Of a DNA stretch of 64,000 nucleotides, positions 34,148-45,810 are shown piece after piece. The translations under genes and the position numbers were made by a program. Position 1 is the first letter of the stretch, and every line of letters begins with the position of its first letter. Below the pieces are notes generated by a model. That model was not told where the DNA came from. It saw only the letters and a program-made list of their open reading frames with translations, and did no database searches. The DNA is from Elymus sibiricus (taxonomy: Eukaryota > Streptophyta > Magnoliopsida > Poales > Poaceae), in contig CM077666.1 of the NCBI GenBank assembly GCA_039707655.1, forward strand, positions 242,512,166 through 242,576,165, read 5' to 3'.

Positions 34148-36265
34148 TCTCACTTGATTTCTCAACTTGAGAAGCATTAACTTGAGTCTTCTTGGGAAGT
34201 GGCCGTTCTTCAACTTGAGATTGGACTTGACGCCTCTTCCCTTGTTGCTTGTCACTAATGGGCTTCTTCTTCAATGGGCAAGATCTAAAATGATGCCCTT
34301 CAATTTTGCACTTGAAGCAAACAATCTGGGCTGAATTCTTGACTTGTTCTTGGCCCTTCTTATTATTGCATTTGAATCCAAGTCCACCTTTTTCATTGGG
34401 GGATTTTTGCACACTCAAGATATTGTTGAGTGTGGACTTCCCTTCATGACACTTTTGCAAATCTTTCTTCAAAGAAGTGACTTGGGCCTTGAGCTCTTTG
34501 ATTTCCTCTATATGGTTAGTATCAACACAAGAACTAGAGGAAGTATAAGCTTCATTGTTAGAGCAACAAGGCAAAAAAAGCAATTCATCACAAGATGTAC
34601 CAATGTTATGAGTAGATGAATTACTAGGACTAGCACATGGCAAGATAGCATTTTGAGTAGAAGTAGTGCTAATGTCCACATGAGATTCACTAGATGTTAC
34701 CTTAGTAGTACTAGCCTCATGATCTAACTTCAGCACATTATGGGAGATTAGAAGATCACCATGAGAGCTTGAGAGCTTTTCATGACTTTCTTCCAATTCC
34801 ACATACTTGCTAGATATCAACTCAAGTTGAGCCCGTAGCTCAACATTCTTCTTCAATATGGATGCATCACAAGAAATAGAGTTAGTAGCACAAGCATCAT
34901 CATTAACAACAAGCGAAGAAGGCAACTTGGCAAGCTCTTTTAAATATGAAGCTTTAAGTTGTGCATGAGAGTCGGTGAGTCCGATGAGCTCACCCTTAAT
35001 GACCCTTGAGCCTTTTTTGAGGTGCTCAAAGTCCTCAAGGAGTTTAACATGTGCAACTTCAAGATTATCATTTTTAATTTTGAAATCATTAGCCACCTCA
35101 AGAGCTCTATCACGGGATTCATTTACTTTAGATAATTCTAGAGCAAAAGTCTCCTCAAGAGATTCCTTGGTGGTTTGTTCTTCTTCAAGAGCATGAGATA
35201 GACCCGCCATCTCATTTGCGTAATCACGCTGATGACCTTCCATTTTCTCAATAGTGACCTCATGCTCCTCGAGATGAGATTCCAACTCCTCAATGTATTT
35301 CTTGCCCTCAATGGCAATAGACATGATTTCCATGAAGTTGGAACGAGCAATTTTATTCTTTTGAAGAGCTTTAAAAACCATTTCCCTCTTAATTTTGAAG
35401 GAAGCAACATTATCATTCTCTTCATCATTATCCTCATCCTCATTATCATCAACATCATCATCAAGAGATATATTGGGTTCCAAAGTATGAGATACCTTTG
35501 AAGCCTTAGCCATAAGGCAAAAGTGAGAAGCAAGAGATGATGATGTAGGATCTTTTGAAGCACCATTCAAGACGAAACATTGCTCCATAGACCGTTGGTT
35601 TTCCTCTACATTGTTATCACAATAACTAGAGGAAATAGAGGCATTTTTATCATGGTAACAAGACATAGCAAGCATATCATCCTGAGATTTAGTCAAGAAA
35701 TTTCTACATGATATGCAAGAACTATCAACACAAGCATGTGAAACATCTAGGGTACTCAAAGTGTTTAAGTCCAAAGATGGTGCATTGCAATAAGATAGTG
35801 ATGAGGGATCATCAATGATAAGCACACTATCATCATTGCAATGACCAACACTACTCACCATATCATTACCTTGGGCAATCCACATGTGGGTGAAGTAGAA
35901 GAAGTTGAGAACACTACACAACCGGAGGTGGAGGGAGAACAATCATCCCCACAAATCTTGGACACACCATATTTATCTTGGAGCTTTGTCCACAACTCAT
36001 GAGCATCCCGAAACGGCATGAGTTGAAATATAACTACATTGCTCAAAGCATCGAAAAGCACATTAGAAGCTTGAGCATTGAGATAAGAGCTTTTCTCATC
36101 CTCTAAAGATAATCTTTGAGGATCCTTTGGAGGAAAACCCATATCTATAATTCGCTCTAAATTTGGGTCCATGACCCTAAAGAGATTAAGCATGCATACC
36201 CAAACATCAAATTTTGTGCCATCGAAACTAAGAGTGTCAAAGAATCCTAATCCCCTAGTCGACAT
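34148..36265 (-). pseudogene. Retro-2 gag (UBN2-type) with CCHC knuckle
   Basis: It starts MSTRGLGFFDTLSFDG at 36265. The N-terminal part (LWTKLQDKYG motif) is of the UBN2/Copia gag type. A one-base frameshift near 35870-35880 moves it to the long frame reaching 34148. That frame has an acidic stretch (DDDVDDNEDEDNDEE), several hundred residues of likely coiled coil, and a zinc knuckle CFKCKIEGHHFRSC (C-X2-C-X4-H-X4-C). It is cut off after SQVEKSSEK, where CACTA sequence begins. No protease, integrase or RT follows, so pol was lost or was never present. Such gag-only elements are frequent in Triticeae. Confidence 0.82.
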
Positions 36266-36305
36266 CTTTACTCTCTAGGCGGTAAAGCCTAATAATGAGA
36301 GATGA

Positions 36306-36320
36306 GGCTCTGATACCAAA
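36306..36320 (-). promoter_or_regulatory. Copia-type primer binding site of retro-2
   Basis: The minus strand reads TGGTATCAGAGCC at 36318-36306, complementary to the 3' end of initiator tRNA-Met. It is two bases inside the LTR border at 36321. This assigns the adjacent LTR and gag to one minus-strand element. Confidence 0.9.
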
Positions 36321-39278
36321 TGAAAGATCGTGGATGCCGCCTAGAGGGGTTTGAATAGGCGCTTTAAAATAATTACGGTTAGACTTGAACAAATGTGGAA
36401 TAAAACTAGCGTTTAATTTGTCAAGCACAAAACCTAAAACAACTAGGATCACCTATGTGCACCAACAAAATACATTAAGCAAGATAAACAACTAAGTGAT
36501 AGCAAGATATATAACATGAAACACTATGGCTATCACAAAATAAAGTGCATAAGTAAAGGGCTCGGGTAAGAGATAACCGAGACACGCGGAGATGACGATG
36601 TATCATGAAGTTCACATCCTTGAGGATGCTAATCTCTATTTGGAGCGGTGTGGAGGCACAATGCTTCCCAAAATGCCACTAGGGCCACCGTAATCTCCTC
36701 ACGCCCTCGCACAATGCAAGATGTCGTGATTCCACTAAGGGACCCTTGAAGGCGGTCACCGAACCCGTACAATTGGCAACCCTTGGGGGCGGTCACCGAA
36801 CCCGTACAAATTGCTCGGGGCACTCTCCACAACTTAATTGGAGTCTCCTGAAGCTTTACACCACAATGATTGAGCTTCGACAACACCAACCGTCTAGGGC
36901 ACCAAAGTACCCAAGAGGAACAAGCTCTAGGGTGCCCAAACACCCAAGAGTAATAAGCTTCTCAACTTTCACTTCCACGTATCACCGTGGAGAACTCAAA
37001 CCGATGCACCAAATGCAATGGCAAGGGCACACGGAGTGCCCAAATCCCTCACTCTCAAATCCCACCAAAGCAATGAAAGCTATGGAGGAATATGAGAGGA
37101 AGAACAAGAAAGAGAACACAAAGAACTCCAAGATCTAGATCCAAAGGGTTCTCCTCACGTAGAGGAGAGATGGATTGGTGGAAATGTAGATCTAGATCTC
37201 CTCTCTCCCTTTTCACTCAAGAACTAGCAAGAATCATTGGAGGGATTAAGAGATAGCAAACTCAAAGAAGGTCAACAATGAAGTGCAAACACGAGCTTAA
37301 AGGATAGAAACCATTGGGGAAGAAGACCCCCTTAAATAGGTACCCCCGAATCCAACCGTTATGCTCACTGGTCGTACACAAGCGGTACTACCGCTTAGCA
37401 CGGTCAACGCAACCCAACGAGATAGAAATACAAGAGCGTTAGTTTTGTCGGGGCAGTACTACCGCTTAAAGAGGTACTACCGCTCTACTGCCGCTTAAGC
37501 AGACTGGGCAACAGAAGCACAAAAATAAGCGGACGTGGTAGCTGCACTGGTCTGCAGAAGTACCACCTAAGCGGTACTACCGCTCCTGGGAGCGGTACTA
37601 CCGCCAGGAAGCAGCAAAACCGCCCAAGTAAAACAGATAGATGCAAGTAAGACCAAAACTGACATAACTTCTACAAATGAACTCTGATTTCGACGAACTC
37701 AAGCTTGATGGAAAGCTAACGACAAGAGTTGTCAAATCACGAGATGCCAATGTAGTGACCCGACCCAAAAGGATCGGTGCCTCTGTGCTTTCTGTGCTAT
37801 CCCTGGATCAGTATGCTAGCACACACAGTACATCGATGAAATACCATAACATCACATGTTAAAAAGATAACTTAGATCCCAATTATACCTCATATAACAC
37901 AGCGGAAAACAATCATAAGGGTGTGGAGTCCCATCAACGCCAACGGCAAGTTGAGTGTAGACCGTAACCCTACAACGTAACTCTTACTCGTCGTAGAAAT
38001 TCCTGCAACATGATAAGTTGCAGACGTGTAGGTCAGTACATGGAATGTACTAGCAAGTCACATCATAAGAATATAATGAACCTACTTGTACATGCAATTT
38101 GGCTGGTGGAAAGCTCTAGGTTTAATTTTGCAAAAAGCTGATTTTTCCCTATTATAAAAGAAATTATTCTACCACTGCAAAATAGCATATGATTGAGCTG
38201 GTGCCCCCAACTCAATCTATTCCCAAAGTTTATTTAAACCCAACTGATTGAATTAAGGGTGATGAGATCTCCCGACATTTCCACTACTAAAATCTCAAGT
38301 TGTCCATAACCGGGGACACAGCTAATCGATTAGATTTAACACTCTGCAGAGGTTTGCGCACTTTTCCCCACAAGACTCGACCACCTCCTTGATCGGAAGA
38401 TCGAGACATAGTCTTTTGAAAGTATTCCCTCTTAACCCACGGGTAGGTCGGTACACCTACACATTCTACATCTGCTAGCCCATCCCGGAAAGAGGTCACA
38501 CTAACTACTCAACTAAGCCAGAGCCCATACGGTCAAGTTACTCACTAGAGAGCCCCCCTTGATAGTACGGCAATCGATCCTATAACCCGGTCTCCCAACA
38601 AACACCATGAGACCGGTAAAGTAGAAAACCTATCAAGGACAAACATTTGCCTTGCGCATAATCCACTTGAGCTAGATGATGACGATCTTGACCTCCTCAA
38701 GTTGGACCACCTATCTTGATTGCGCTGGCTCGATGAAGACTAGTGAATTGCTCCCCCATACTCCACTATGGGTGAGCCTCTCCTTAGGCACATCTTCACA
38801 AGTCCATATCACGAGAATGGACGGCAAGCATCAAGCATGATCTCTTCGTGATTCTCCACTTGAACTTGCACATCGCAGTCTTGATGAGGAGCACCACTTG
38901 ATGTCATCCTCCATGGGTTATATGATATCTTCCTTTTGATGCACGCCCATGGAAACATACCTAACCCGACAAAGAGCTCTCACATAGACCATGGGTTAGT
39001 ACACAAAGCGTAATGGGCAATGCTTACTATACCATGAGATCACTTGATCCCACTCGGTACATCTTCTACGCTTTGTGTGTTGATCAACTTGAATCCACTC
39101 TTTGTACTTAGTATTGATCAACCTTGAATCTTATCTTCTCTCTTCATAAAGGTGATGTCTTGAAGGTAAACATGAATGTTCACCCAATCTTCTTCTTCAA
39201 GACATGCTTGCAATAGGCTCAACTCTCACATGACCAATCTTTGGATGACTCCTTGAATAGCACCTTGGTCAACACCCG
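36321..39278 (-). repeat. 5' LTR of retro-2, with an inserted LTR fragment
   Basis: It starts TGAAAGATCGTGGATGCC and is homologous to 4058-6235, then continues past the point where that copy is cut (38990-39278). Between 37751 and about 38530 it holds a foreign segment in place of about 270 bases present in the sister LTR (5502-5770). The right border is uncertain; I see neither a CA end nor the expected GTGGG duplication. Confidence 0.75.
37751..38530. repeat. Truncated LTR fragment inside the retro-2 5' LTR
   Basis: It begins TGTAGTGACCCGACC, an LTR-like start, and ends without a matching terminus where host LTR resumes (GTCAAGTTACTCACTAG). No duplication flanks it. The style resembles LTRs of other Gypsy elements here (X and Z), but it is a different sequence. 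Confidence 0.6.
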
Positions 39279-40367
39279 GTGCACCGCCACATAGCTCCGT
39301 CGTCGCTGCTCGCCATTGTTAGCTAGTCGTCCTCTGTTTGAAGCTTTTTCAAAAGTGGGTAAGCGGCTTGTAGCTTTTCTCGACGCAGGTTGCAGTTTTT
39401 TGCGGCTACGCAGTGGCCGACCTCCAGCTACCCCGTATCCGTTTGAAACTTTTTTAGAAGCCGGTTGTAGCTTTCTACCCGCCAGTTGCAGCTTTTTGCG
39501 GCTGCGCGGTGGCCGACCTCCAGCTACCCCGTATCCAGTTGAAGCTTTTTTCAAAGTCGGTTGTAGCTTTCTTGGTTGCCGGACATAGCATTTTTCAATA
39601 CTGGTTGCAGCTCTGACGCACGTCCGTCGAAGCCCCTGCTTTCTCTGGTTCTAGCAAAAAATGCCACCGGTCGTAGCATTTGGCGTTGTTGGTTGTAGCT
39701 CCGATGTGCACCGGTTGTAACACCTGCTTTCTCTTCCTGGAAAAAAAATGGCGCATGTACCAATTTACGTCGCTAGTTGCAGCTTCGTCGAGTGTTGTTA
39801 ACAGCTTCGCCGTAGCCGGTTGAAGCATCTCGTGCAGCACGTCGACGCCCGCAGGTTCGCCGGGATACGGCGCCCCTGGCAGCAGTGGCCATGGGTTGCA
39901 GGATCGCAGCATCGCGTGCACTCCCCAACAACAGTCGCTCGTAGCAACCGGCATGCAAGGCGCCGCCGTGGTCGCTCCACAGCTACTATCGCGGGGGAGT
40001 AAAGACGTTGTTGTGTGCGGTGGTCGAGAGTAGAGAGAGACAAAAAGAATCGGAGATGATGGAAATGTGCAGTCAGCAATGGCCAAGGGAAAGGATAAGG
40101 TGGGTCAGGTGGACGATTGCACGGGCTCCAGTTGAAAACGCGTCATGCAGAGAAAGGGTACCGCATGTATGAGTCAAATCGTGGGTGTTGGGAGTTGCGC
40201 GATCGTATGGCGCGCGCGACCGGCGGAAGACTCGGCCGATCGGCAGGGTACAAATGTTTGCCTTCTAGAAAACACACATAGGCCACTAAATCCAAAATTT
40301 CCAAATTATCGTGATTCTAGAATTCTCTTAGGTGTACGACATTTTCTATGAAAACCATGACCTGCGG
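39279..40367. other. Unclassified repeat-like stretch with ~97-base tandem duplication
   Basis: The region is marked by many copies of GGTTG(T/C)AGC(T/A)TTT. A unit of about 97 bases at 39391-39485 is repeated at 39486-39584 (GCGGTGGCCGACCTCCAGCT and CCCGTATCC in both). Short open frames on both strands have no recognised domain. Neither terminal inverted repeats nor a duplication could be assigned, so the type of element is unknown. Confidence 0.55.
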
Positions 40368-40557
40368 TGTTGGAGTATAGATTATGGTAGGCTAGGATTT
40401 ATTAAGATTGATTGTATTCTTTCCTATACAATTCCTATCTTATCTCTAGGAGTGACTTTTTGCCCTCCAAGTCTTGTACTCTATATATACTTGCCCTCGA
40501 GGCTCAATAATATATCCACCGGATTACGCCAATTATCTCTCTCTATTCCCTCTTACA
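40368..40557 (+). repeat. 5' LTR of Y
   Basis: It starts TGTTGGAGTATAG and ends TCTTACA, with a TATA-like CTATATATAC at 40481-40490 as the likely promoter. The same start recurs at 42701; the TATA segment is missing from the 3' LTR. Confidence 0.9.
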
Positions 40558-42700
40558 TGGTATCAGCCTAACCCCGATCCAAAACCCTAGCCGCCACCGT
40601 TTCCGCACCGCGCCGCCCCCGGGGCGGTCGACTCTATGATCGCCACCGGGGGCCACGCCGAGCGTACCTAGGGTTCGTCCATCGATCTTGTTGATCGGCT
40701 GCCCTAAAGAGTGTTTTCCTGATCCTTTGATCCGGGATTTCTTTCTCTCGCCGGTCGTCTTGATCGGCGTTTCTTTTTAGTTCTCCGATCCAAAATCGGT
40801 TTGCGTCGCCCACCGCCGCCCGTCGACCCTCGCGCGCCTCTACTCCGACTCCGGCACGACTACCCGGCCTCTTCATTGACTAGGCGGCCTCGCGCAACGC
40901 GGCGGCCTGGACGGCCATCGTCCGCGCATCCGTCGCTCGCGTCGTTCTCCACCGACCGTCGTCGCCCCGATCTGATCGGCACTCCTCCGTCAACCGCCTC
41001 CATCCACTTCATGCAAGATGGCTTGCGTTGCGTTGGCCCCCCACGCTCTGTGCATCTCTGCTCCGGCGATCCATGCGAGCGTTGGCTGCGGTCGTGTGTA
41101 CTACACGAACTTATGAACCAGCCTCATGTACAACACGTGATCTTGGTGGCCTAGTTGCTCATATGACGCTATGGCCGATGCACGTCTGTGACGGCGCGTG
41201 TTTCCGGGCGGCCGCCTCCTGCTGTTTCACTCGTCCGAGATCGTGGCCATCTGCTGTCATCTACGTCCTCGACCTCACGCGCGATTGGATTGATCACCCG
41301 ACCGCCCGTGATCTGTTAGTTCCGTCCGCGCCGTGCGACCGACCCGTCAGTCGGTTGCACGCGTCTCCGCAGGTCCCGTGAAAATCGTCCCCGAGTACAG
41401 CATGCCCCTCCACCGATCGAGCAACGGCCTGCCGCTGCGTCGCCCCGTCGTACCGCAGCGCCGCCGCCCCATGGTTCTCCCCGCGGTTGCACCGACCCGC
41501 GCGCTGCCGCTGCGTTGCCTCTTCGGGTCGTAGCGCCACGGCACGCGGTCCACGCCACCGTCCCGAGGCCGTCTCCTCGGTTGCACCGACCCGCGCGTTG
41601 CCGCTGTGTCGCCCCTTCGAGCCGTAGCGCTACGACCCGTGATCCACGCCGCCGCCCCGAGGTCTTCCCCGCCATCGCCCCGACCCGCGCGCTGCCGCTG
41701 TGTCGCCCCTTCGGGCCGTAGCATCGTGGCGCGTGGTCCACTCCGCCGTCCCCGTGCGTCGACTTCCACGTGGTATGCGCCGCGTCGCCTCCCCTAGGCG
41801 CGGGAATGCCACCGTCCGCGCACGGTCTTCATCACGCTGTCGGTTTCTTCCTCGCCAACTTCGAGCGCCGCCGTCACGCCCCTACCGGCGACCAACTTGG
41901 CCCCCACAGGCTGCCTTTGGTTCCGCCACCTACTTCGTCGTCCACCTTTTCGTCTTCGTCCTGCACCAACTCATCGCCGGCGTCGCCATTATCTTCCCTG
42001 ACCACTTCATCTACTCTGACAACCGCGGTCGACATCGGCACCTACTACCGCACGCCGACTGGCGTTGCAACCGTCGTCGAGTCCTTCTCTGCTAGCCCCT
42101 TCCTATCTGGCATACAGCTCGTGCTGGTCCCCGTCTACGCATGCCCGGTGCTGGTAACACCGACGCATGCCTTCGTCCACGACGTGTTCCCAGGCCTGGC
42201 AAGCCTGGGGCGGCGCCTCGTCAACATCGACTTCATCCGTCTACGCATGCCCGGTGCTGGCAACACCAACGTGTGCCTTCGTCCATGACATGTCCTCGGG
42301 CTTTGCAAACCCGGCGTGATGCCTCGTCAACACCTTCTTCCCGACACACCACTTTCGAGTGCCGATGACTAACTCGGCGCCTCCTTGCGCCCGCGACACC
42401 ACGGCGACTACCTCGACAGCGGCCACCCCCTACTCGACATCGACCACGGCGTCCCTCGCAAGGCTACCTCGACCACGGCTACACCGCCCCACGCTCTCGG
42501 CTACCTCGACATCGGCAAAAAGGGCTATCCTCTCGCTTGAGCAACTCGTCGGCTTCCTCTAAAGTCAACGCATCTGTGTCGCGACATCGTCCACGACGCT
42601 CCCGCTACGACTGCGGGGGGATGTGAATCCGTCGGCTTCTACCTTCAATTTTCTCTCCAGTCTGACCGTCCGCGACGCTACCGCTACAACTACCGGGGGG
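40558..42700 (+). other. GC-rich internal region of Y with tandem repeats
   Basis: After the primer site comes a GC-rich, Arg/Pro/Ser-coding-like region with overlapping frames and no recognised domain. About 94-base units repeat near 41494, 41588 and 41682 (core GACCCGCGCG(C/T)TGCCGCTG), with a more diverged one before them. A second repeat of 106 bases starts at 42133 and 42239 (GTCTACGCATGCCCGGTGCT). I could not identify a captured host gene. Confidence 0.7.
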
Positions 42701-42800
42701 TGTTGGAGTATAGATTATGGTAGGCTAGGATTTGTTAAGATTGATTGTATTCTTTCCTATACGATTCCTACCTTATCTCTAGGAGTGACTTCTTGCCCTC
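42701..42800 (+). repeat. 3' LTR of Y, first part
   Basis: This is homologous to the first 100 bases of the 5' LTR and is preceded by the polypurine tract. It is interrupted at 42801 by a LINE; the last 13 bases (42788-42800) are the LINE target duplication. It resumes at 45653. Confidence 0.9.
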
Positions 42801-43199
42801 GGCTTCACTGAGATCATTCACAATGCTTGGAATGAACAAACAGACCACGTCGAACCATGCCAAGTGCTCCACCACAAACTCAAGACGACCAGCCTCCAGC
42901 TCGTTGAATGGAGTAGGGGCCTTTTTTTCAAAGGCTAAGATTCATCTTCATGCAACCGTGCTTGTCTCTCCATCTTGACTTGGCTCAGGAAGAGCGGGCA
43001 CTCTCCCCTGATGAGAGAGACCTCAGAGCAAAGCTTAAAAGAAGGGTCATCTGTCTTTCGGTGCTCGAGAGATCGCGAAAGAAACAATGTGCGAGAATAT
43101 CAAACGTGAAGAAAGGCGATGCAAATACCAAATTCTTCCACCGCCGGATTAATGCTAGGAGAAGAAGAAACCACATCTAGAGGATCCACCACAATCAGG

Positions 43200-44630
43200 G
43201 GTGGGTCACCGACCACAATGCAAAGGAGGAAATAATATTTGAGCACTTCTCCGAGGTGATGGGAAGAGGGCCCACGAGAGCAAGGAACCTAAATTGGGAG
43301 GAGCTGCAATTAGAGACCCACGAGTTGGGTGAGCTTGCGGACCCAATCTCTGAGGAGGAGGTCAAGGCAGCCATCAATGATATGCACAACGACAAGGCTC
43401 CTGGCCCCGATGGCTTCACCGGAATCTTCTTCAAGAAATGTTGGAGTATCATCAAGGATTGGGTATTCATCTCTTCGAAAAGCTTCACGGCTCCAATCTC
43501 TATAGGCTAAATTCTGCAAATGTCGTGCTACTACCCAAAAAAGAAGGTGCAGAGGGGATCTCTGACTACCGACCTATTAGCCTCATCCATGCGATTGTGA
43601 AGATCATTGCCAAAATTCTCGCAAACCGCCTTCGTCCACACATGGACTCCATTGTCCCCAATACCCAAAGTGCCTTCATAAAAGGGAGAAGTATTCATGA
43701 CAACTTTATGCATGTCAGGAACCTTGCGCGCCGGTTGCACAAAAACAAAACGCCCTCGCTTCTTTTCAAGTTGGACATCCGCAAGACTTTTGATTCTGTG
43801 AAATGGGAATACCTCATTGACCCCCTACAAAGAAAAGGCTTCCCTAGCAAGTTCAGAAACTGGATCACTGCGCTCCTTGTCACCTCCTCATCCCGTATCC
43901 TCTTGAACGGGGTGCATGGCACTCCTATTCACCATGGAAAGGGGCTGCGACAAGGGGATCCGCTGTCGCCCCTCCTATTTGTTATTGGACACTCGCAAGG
44001 GGTTGCTCCGCAAAGTCCGAGGCCGTGGCACCACTATGAGAAACACTTTATGCGAATGATGCGGCGATGTTCAGGGCACCCATCAAGAGAGACATTGATA
44101 ACCTTGCCGACATTTTGGACGCTTCGGAGATGTCACCGGTCTGAGCACCAACTTCCGCAAAAGCTCGGTCGCCCCGATTAGGTACCGACCACCTCAACCT
44201 TGAACCCATCCTTCAAAATCGGCCGGCAAAAAGAACATCCTTTCCCGTGAAATATTTGGGTCTTCCGCTTTTAATTTGGGAATTAAAGAAAGTAGACTAC
44301 CAATTCCTTGAAGACAAGGTGGCGGCCAAACTTATTCCATGGGATGGCAACAACATCACCGCTATTGGTCGCACCACCTTGGTCAAGTCTGTGCTATCCT
44401 CCTTGTTGGTCTACTTCATCACATCTATCCACGTCCCACTGAGCACCCTACATAACACAAGCAAGCTTCAACGCGCTTTTCTGTGGTCTGACTCAGACAA
44501 AACCACTGGAGCAAAATGCAAGGTCAATTGGGACTTGGTTTGCCGCCCCTACAAGAGTGGAGGCCTTAGCGTGCTAAACACCATCGAACTCGCGCGTGCA
44601 CTACCCTTGCGTTGGATATGGTTTGAGTAG
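43200..44630 (+). pseudogene. LINE reverse transcriptase, frameshifted
   Basis: The order of blocks is NDKAPGPDGFTG (43385-43425), then ISDYRPISLIHAIVKIIAK, the GRSIHDNF and LLFKLDIRKTFDSVKWEYL blocks (first catalytic Asp in LDIRKTFDS), and GLRQGDPLSPLLF. The catalytic YADD box reads LYANDAAMF at about 44049-44075, so the first Asp is Asn. A KYLGLPL block follows (44247 on). Frame changes occur near 43450, 43990 and 44190. The enzyme would copy LINE RNA at the nicked target; this copy is dead. Confidence 0.9.
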
Positions 44631-44645
44631 ACGGAGCCATCCAAA

Positions 44646-45548
44646 ATGTGGGTGGGCTTGGGCAACCCATGTGACGAAGAGGATTACAATTTTTTTCATG
44701 CCTCCACCGTTATCACCATTGGGAATGGGGCTAAAACCCCCTTCTCGGATGCTCCTTGGGTTCATGGCCAGAAACCGAAGGATATTGCGCCTTTCATCCA
44801 CGAAGCATCCACAAGGAAGAACTGGAAGGTCAAGGAAGCACTCAACGAGGGTGCGTGGATCTCCAAAATCAAGATGACTATCAACTTCACTATGGCTCAC
44901 ATCCACCAATTTGTGGAGCTTTGGATGCTTATTTTGAAATTCCCCCTAAAGGAGCATGCAGAGGACGAGATCTCTTGGAAGAACACTACGGATGGTCAAT
45001 ACTCGGCGGCGTCTGCTTACTCGGTGCAATTCTTCGGAACCTTCTACTCTCCTATGGATCACACAGTGTGGAAAGCCTGGGCACTGCCCAAGGTGAAGTT
45101 CTTCGTGTGGCTTGCCATCCAGGATCAGATTTGGACTGTTGATCGCCTAGCACGCCGGGGATGGCTAAATTGCCATCTTTGCCCCCTTTGCAAACGGGAG
45201 CCTGAGTCTGAGCTACACCTCTTCGTCAAGTGTCGTTTCACCCTTCGCCTTTGGAATTTGGCCAACGGGTGGCTAAACCTCGACAACCTTGACACTTCGA
45301 CATGGCACCTTCAGGACTCCATTAAGGATTGGTGGGTGAGCCAATCGAGTTTGAGCAGTCCCAACAGGAAAGCCATGGCATCCCTCACCATGCTCATTGG
45401 ATGTACCATTTGGAACGAGAGGAATGCAAGCATTTTCCGCATCAAGAGCATGCCACCCCCAATTCTGCTAAACAACATCAAGAGTGAAGCCCTCACTTGG
45501 GTCACCGTCGGGGCTAAGAAACTGGGTACTATAACGCCGGGAGAGTAA
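44646..45548 (+). pseudogene. LINE C-terminal region with zinc-binding RT domain
   Basis: This 300-codon open frame continues the LINE ORF2 after a stop at 44630. It contains TVWKAWALPKVKFFVWLAIQ and CHLCPLCKREPESELHLF, the zf-RVT domain found at the C-terminus of plant LINE polyproteins, and ends TITPGE. There is no RNase H domain after it. It is followed by a short 3' UTR and the tail at 45639. Confidence 0.9.
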
Positions 45549-45652
45549 CACCACTTTGTACTTGCCGGGCTCGTGTATTAAAACCTCTATTCTCTCTTAA
45601 TTAATATATGAGGCAAATCTTTTGCCTCGGTTTCGAAAAACTTCTTGCCCTC

Positions 45653-45682
45653 CAAGTCTTGTACTCTCCATTCCCTCTTACA
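45653..45682 (+). repeat. 3' LTR of Y, last part
   Basis: CAAGTCTTGTACTCT is joined directly to CCATTCCCTCTTACA, so about 70 bases of the 5' LTR, including the TATA segment, are missing. The end is fixed by the duplication TGCGG at 45683-45687. Confidence 0.85.
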
Positions 45683-45810
45683 TGCGGATCCCACTATTTA
45701 TTTTCCTTTTTTGACTACTTTTCCTTTTATGAACGGACACCGGGAGAGAGAGCTTCCCCACCTGAATATATTACCACTCATAGTTTTTTTTAAATAAACA
45801 TCAAACTTTA

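Larger units (their letters stand above)
42801..45639 (+). mobile_element. 5'-truncated LINE in the 3' LTR of Y
   Basis: The element is bounded by the 13-base duplication ACTTCTTGCCCTC at 42788-42800 and 45640-45652. It starts inside the region before reverse transcriptase, so ORF1 and endonuclease are missing, and it ends in a 3' tail GGTTTCGAAAA. Coding is on the + strand, in several frames. 5' truncation plus a long perfect duplication is the standard result of target-primed reverse transcription. Confidence 0.93.
40368..45682 (+). mobile_element. Short-LTR non-autonomous retroelement Y
   Basis: The 5' LTR spans 40368-40557 (190 bases), with primer site TGGTATCAG at 40558. The polypurine tract ACCGGGGGG precedes the 3' LTR at 42701. 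The duplication TGCGG is at 40363-40367 and 45683-45687. The 3' LTR is split by a LINE (42801-45639) and resumes at 45653-45682, with an internal loss of about 70 bases. The internal region (40558-42700) has no gag or pol that I can recognise. Size and layout lie between TRIM and LARD types; the primer site suggests Copia machinery. Confidence 0.88.

Noticed and set aside
40801..42562. Arg/Pro/Ser-rich frames in the interior of retroelement Y
   Set aside because: Several frames overlap in different phases over tandem repeats whose unit is not a multiple of three (94 and 106), so coding is unlikely.
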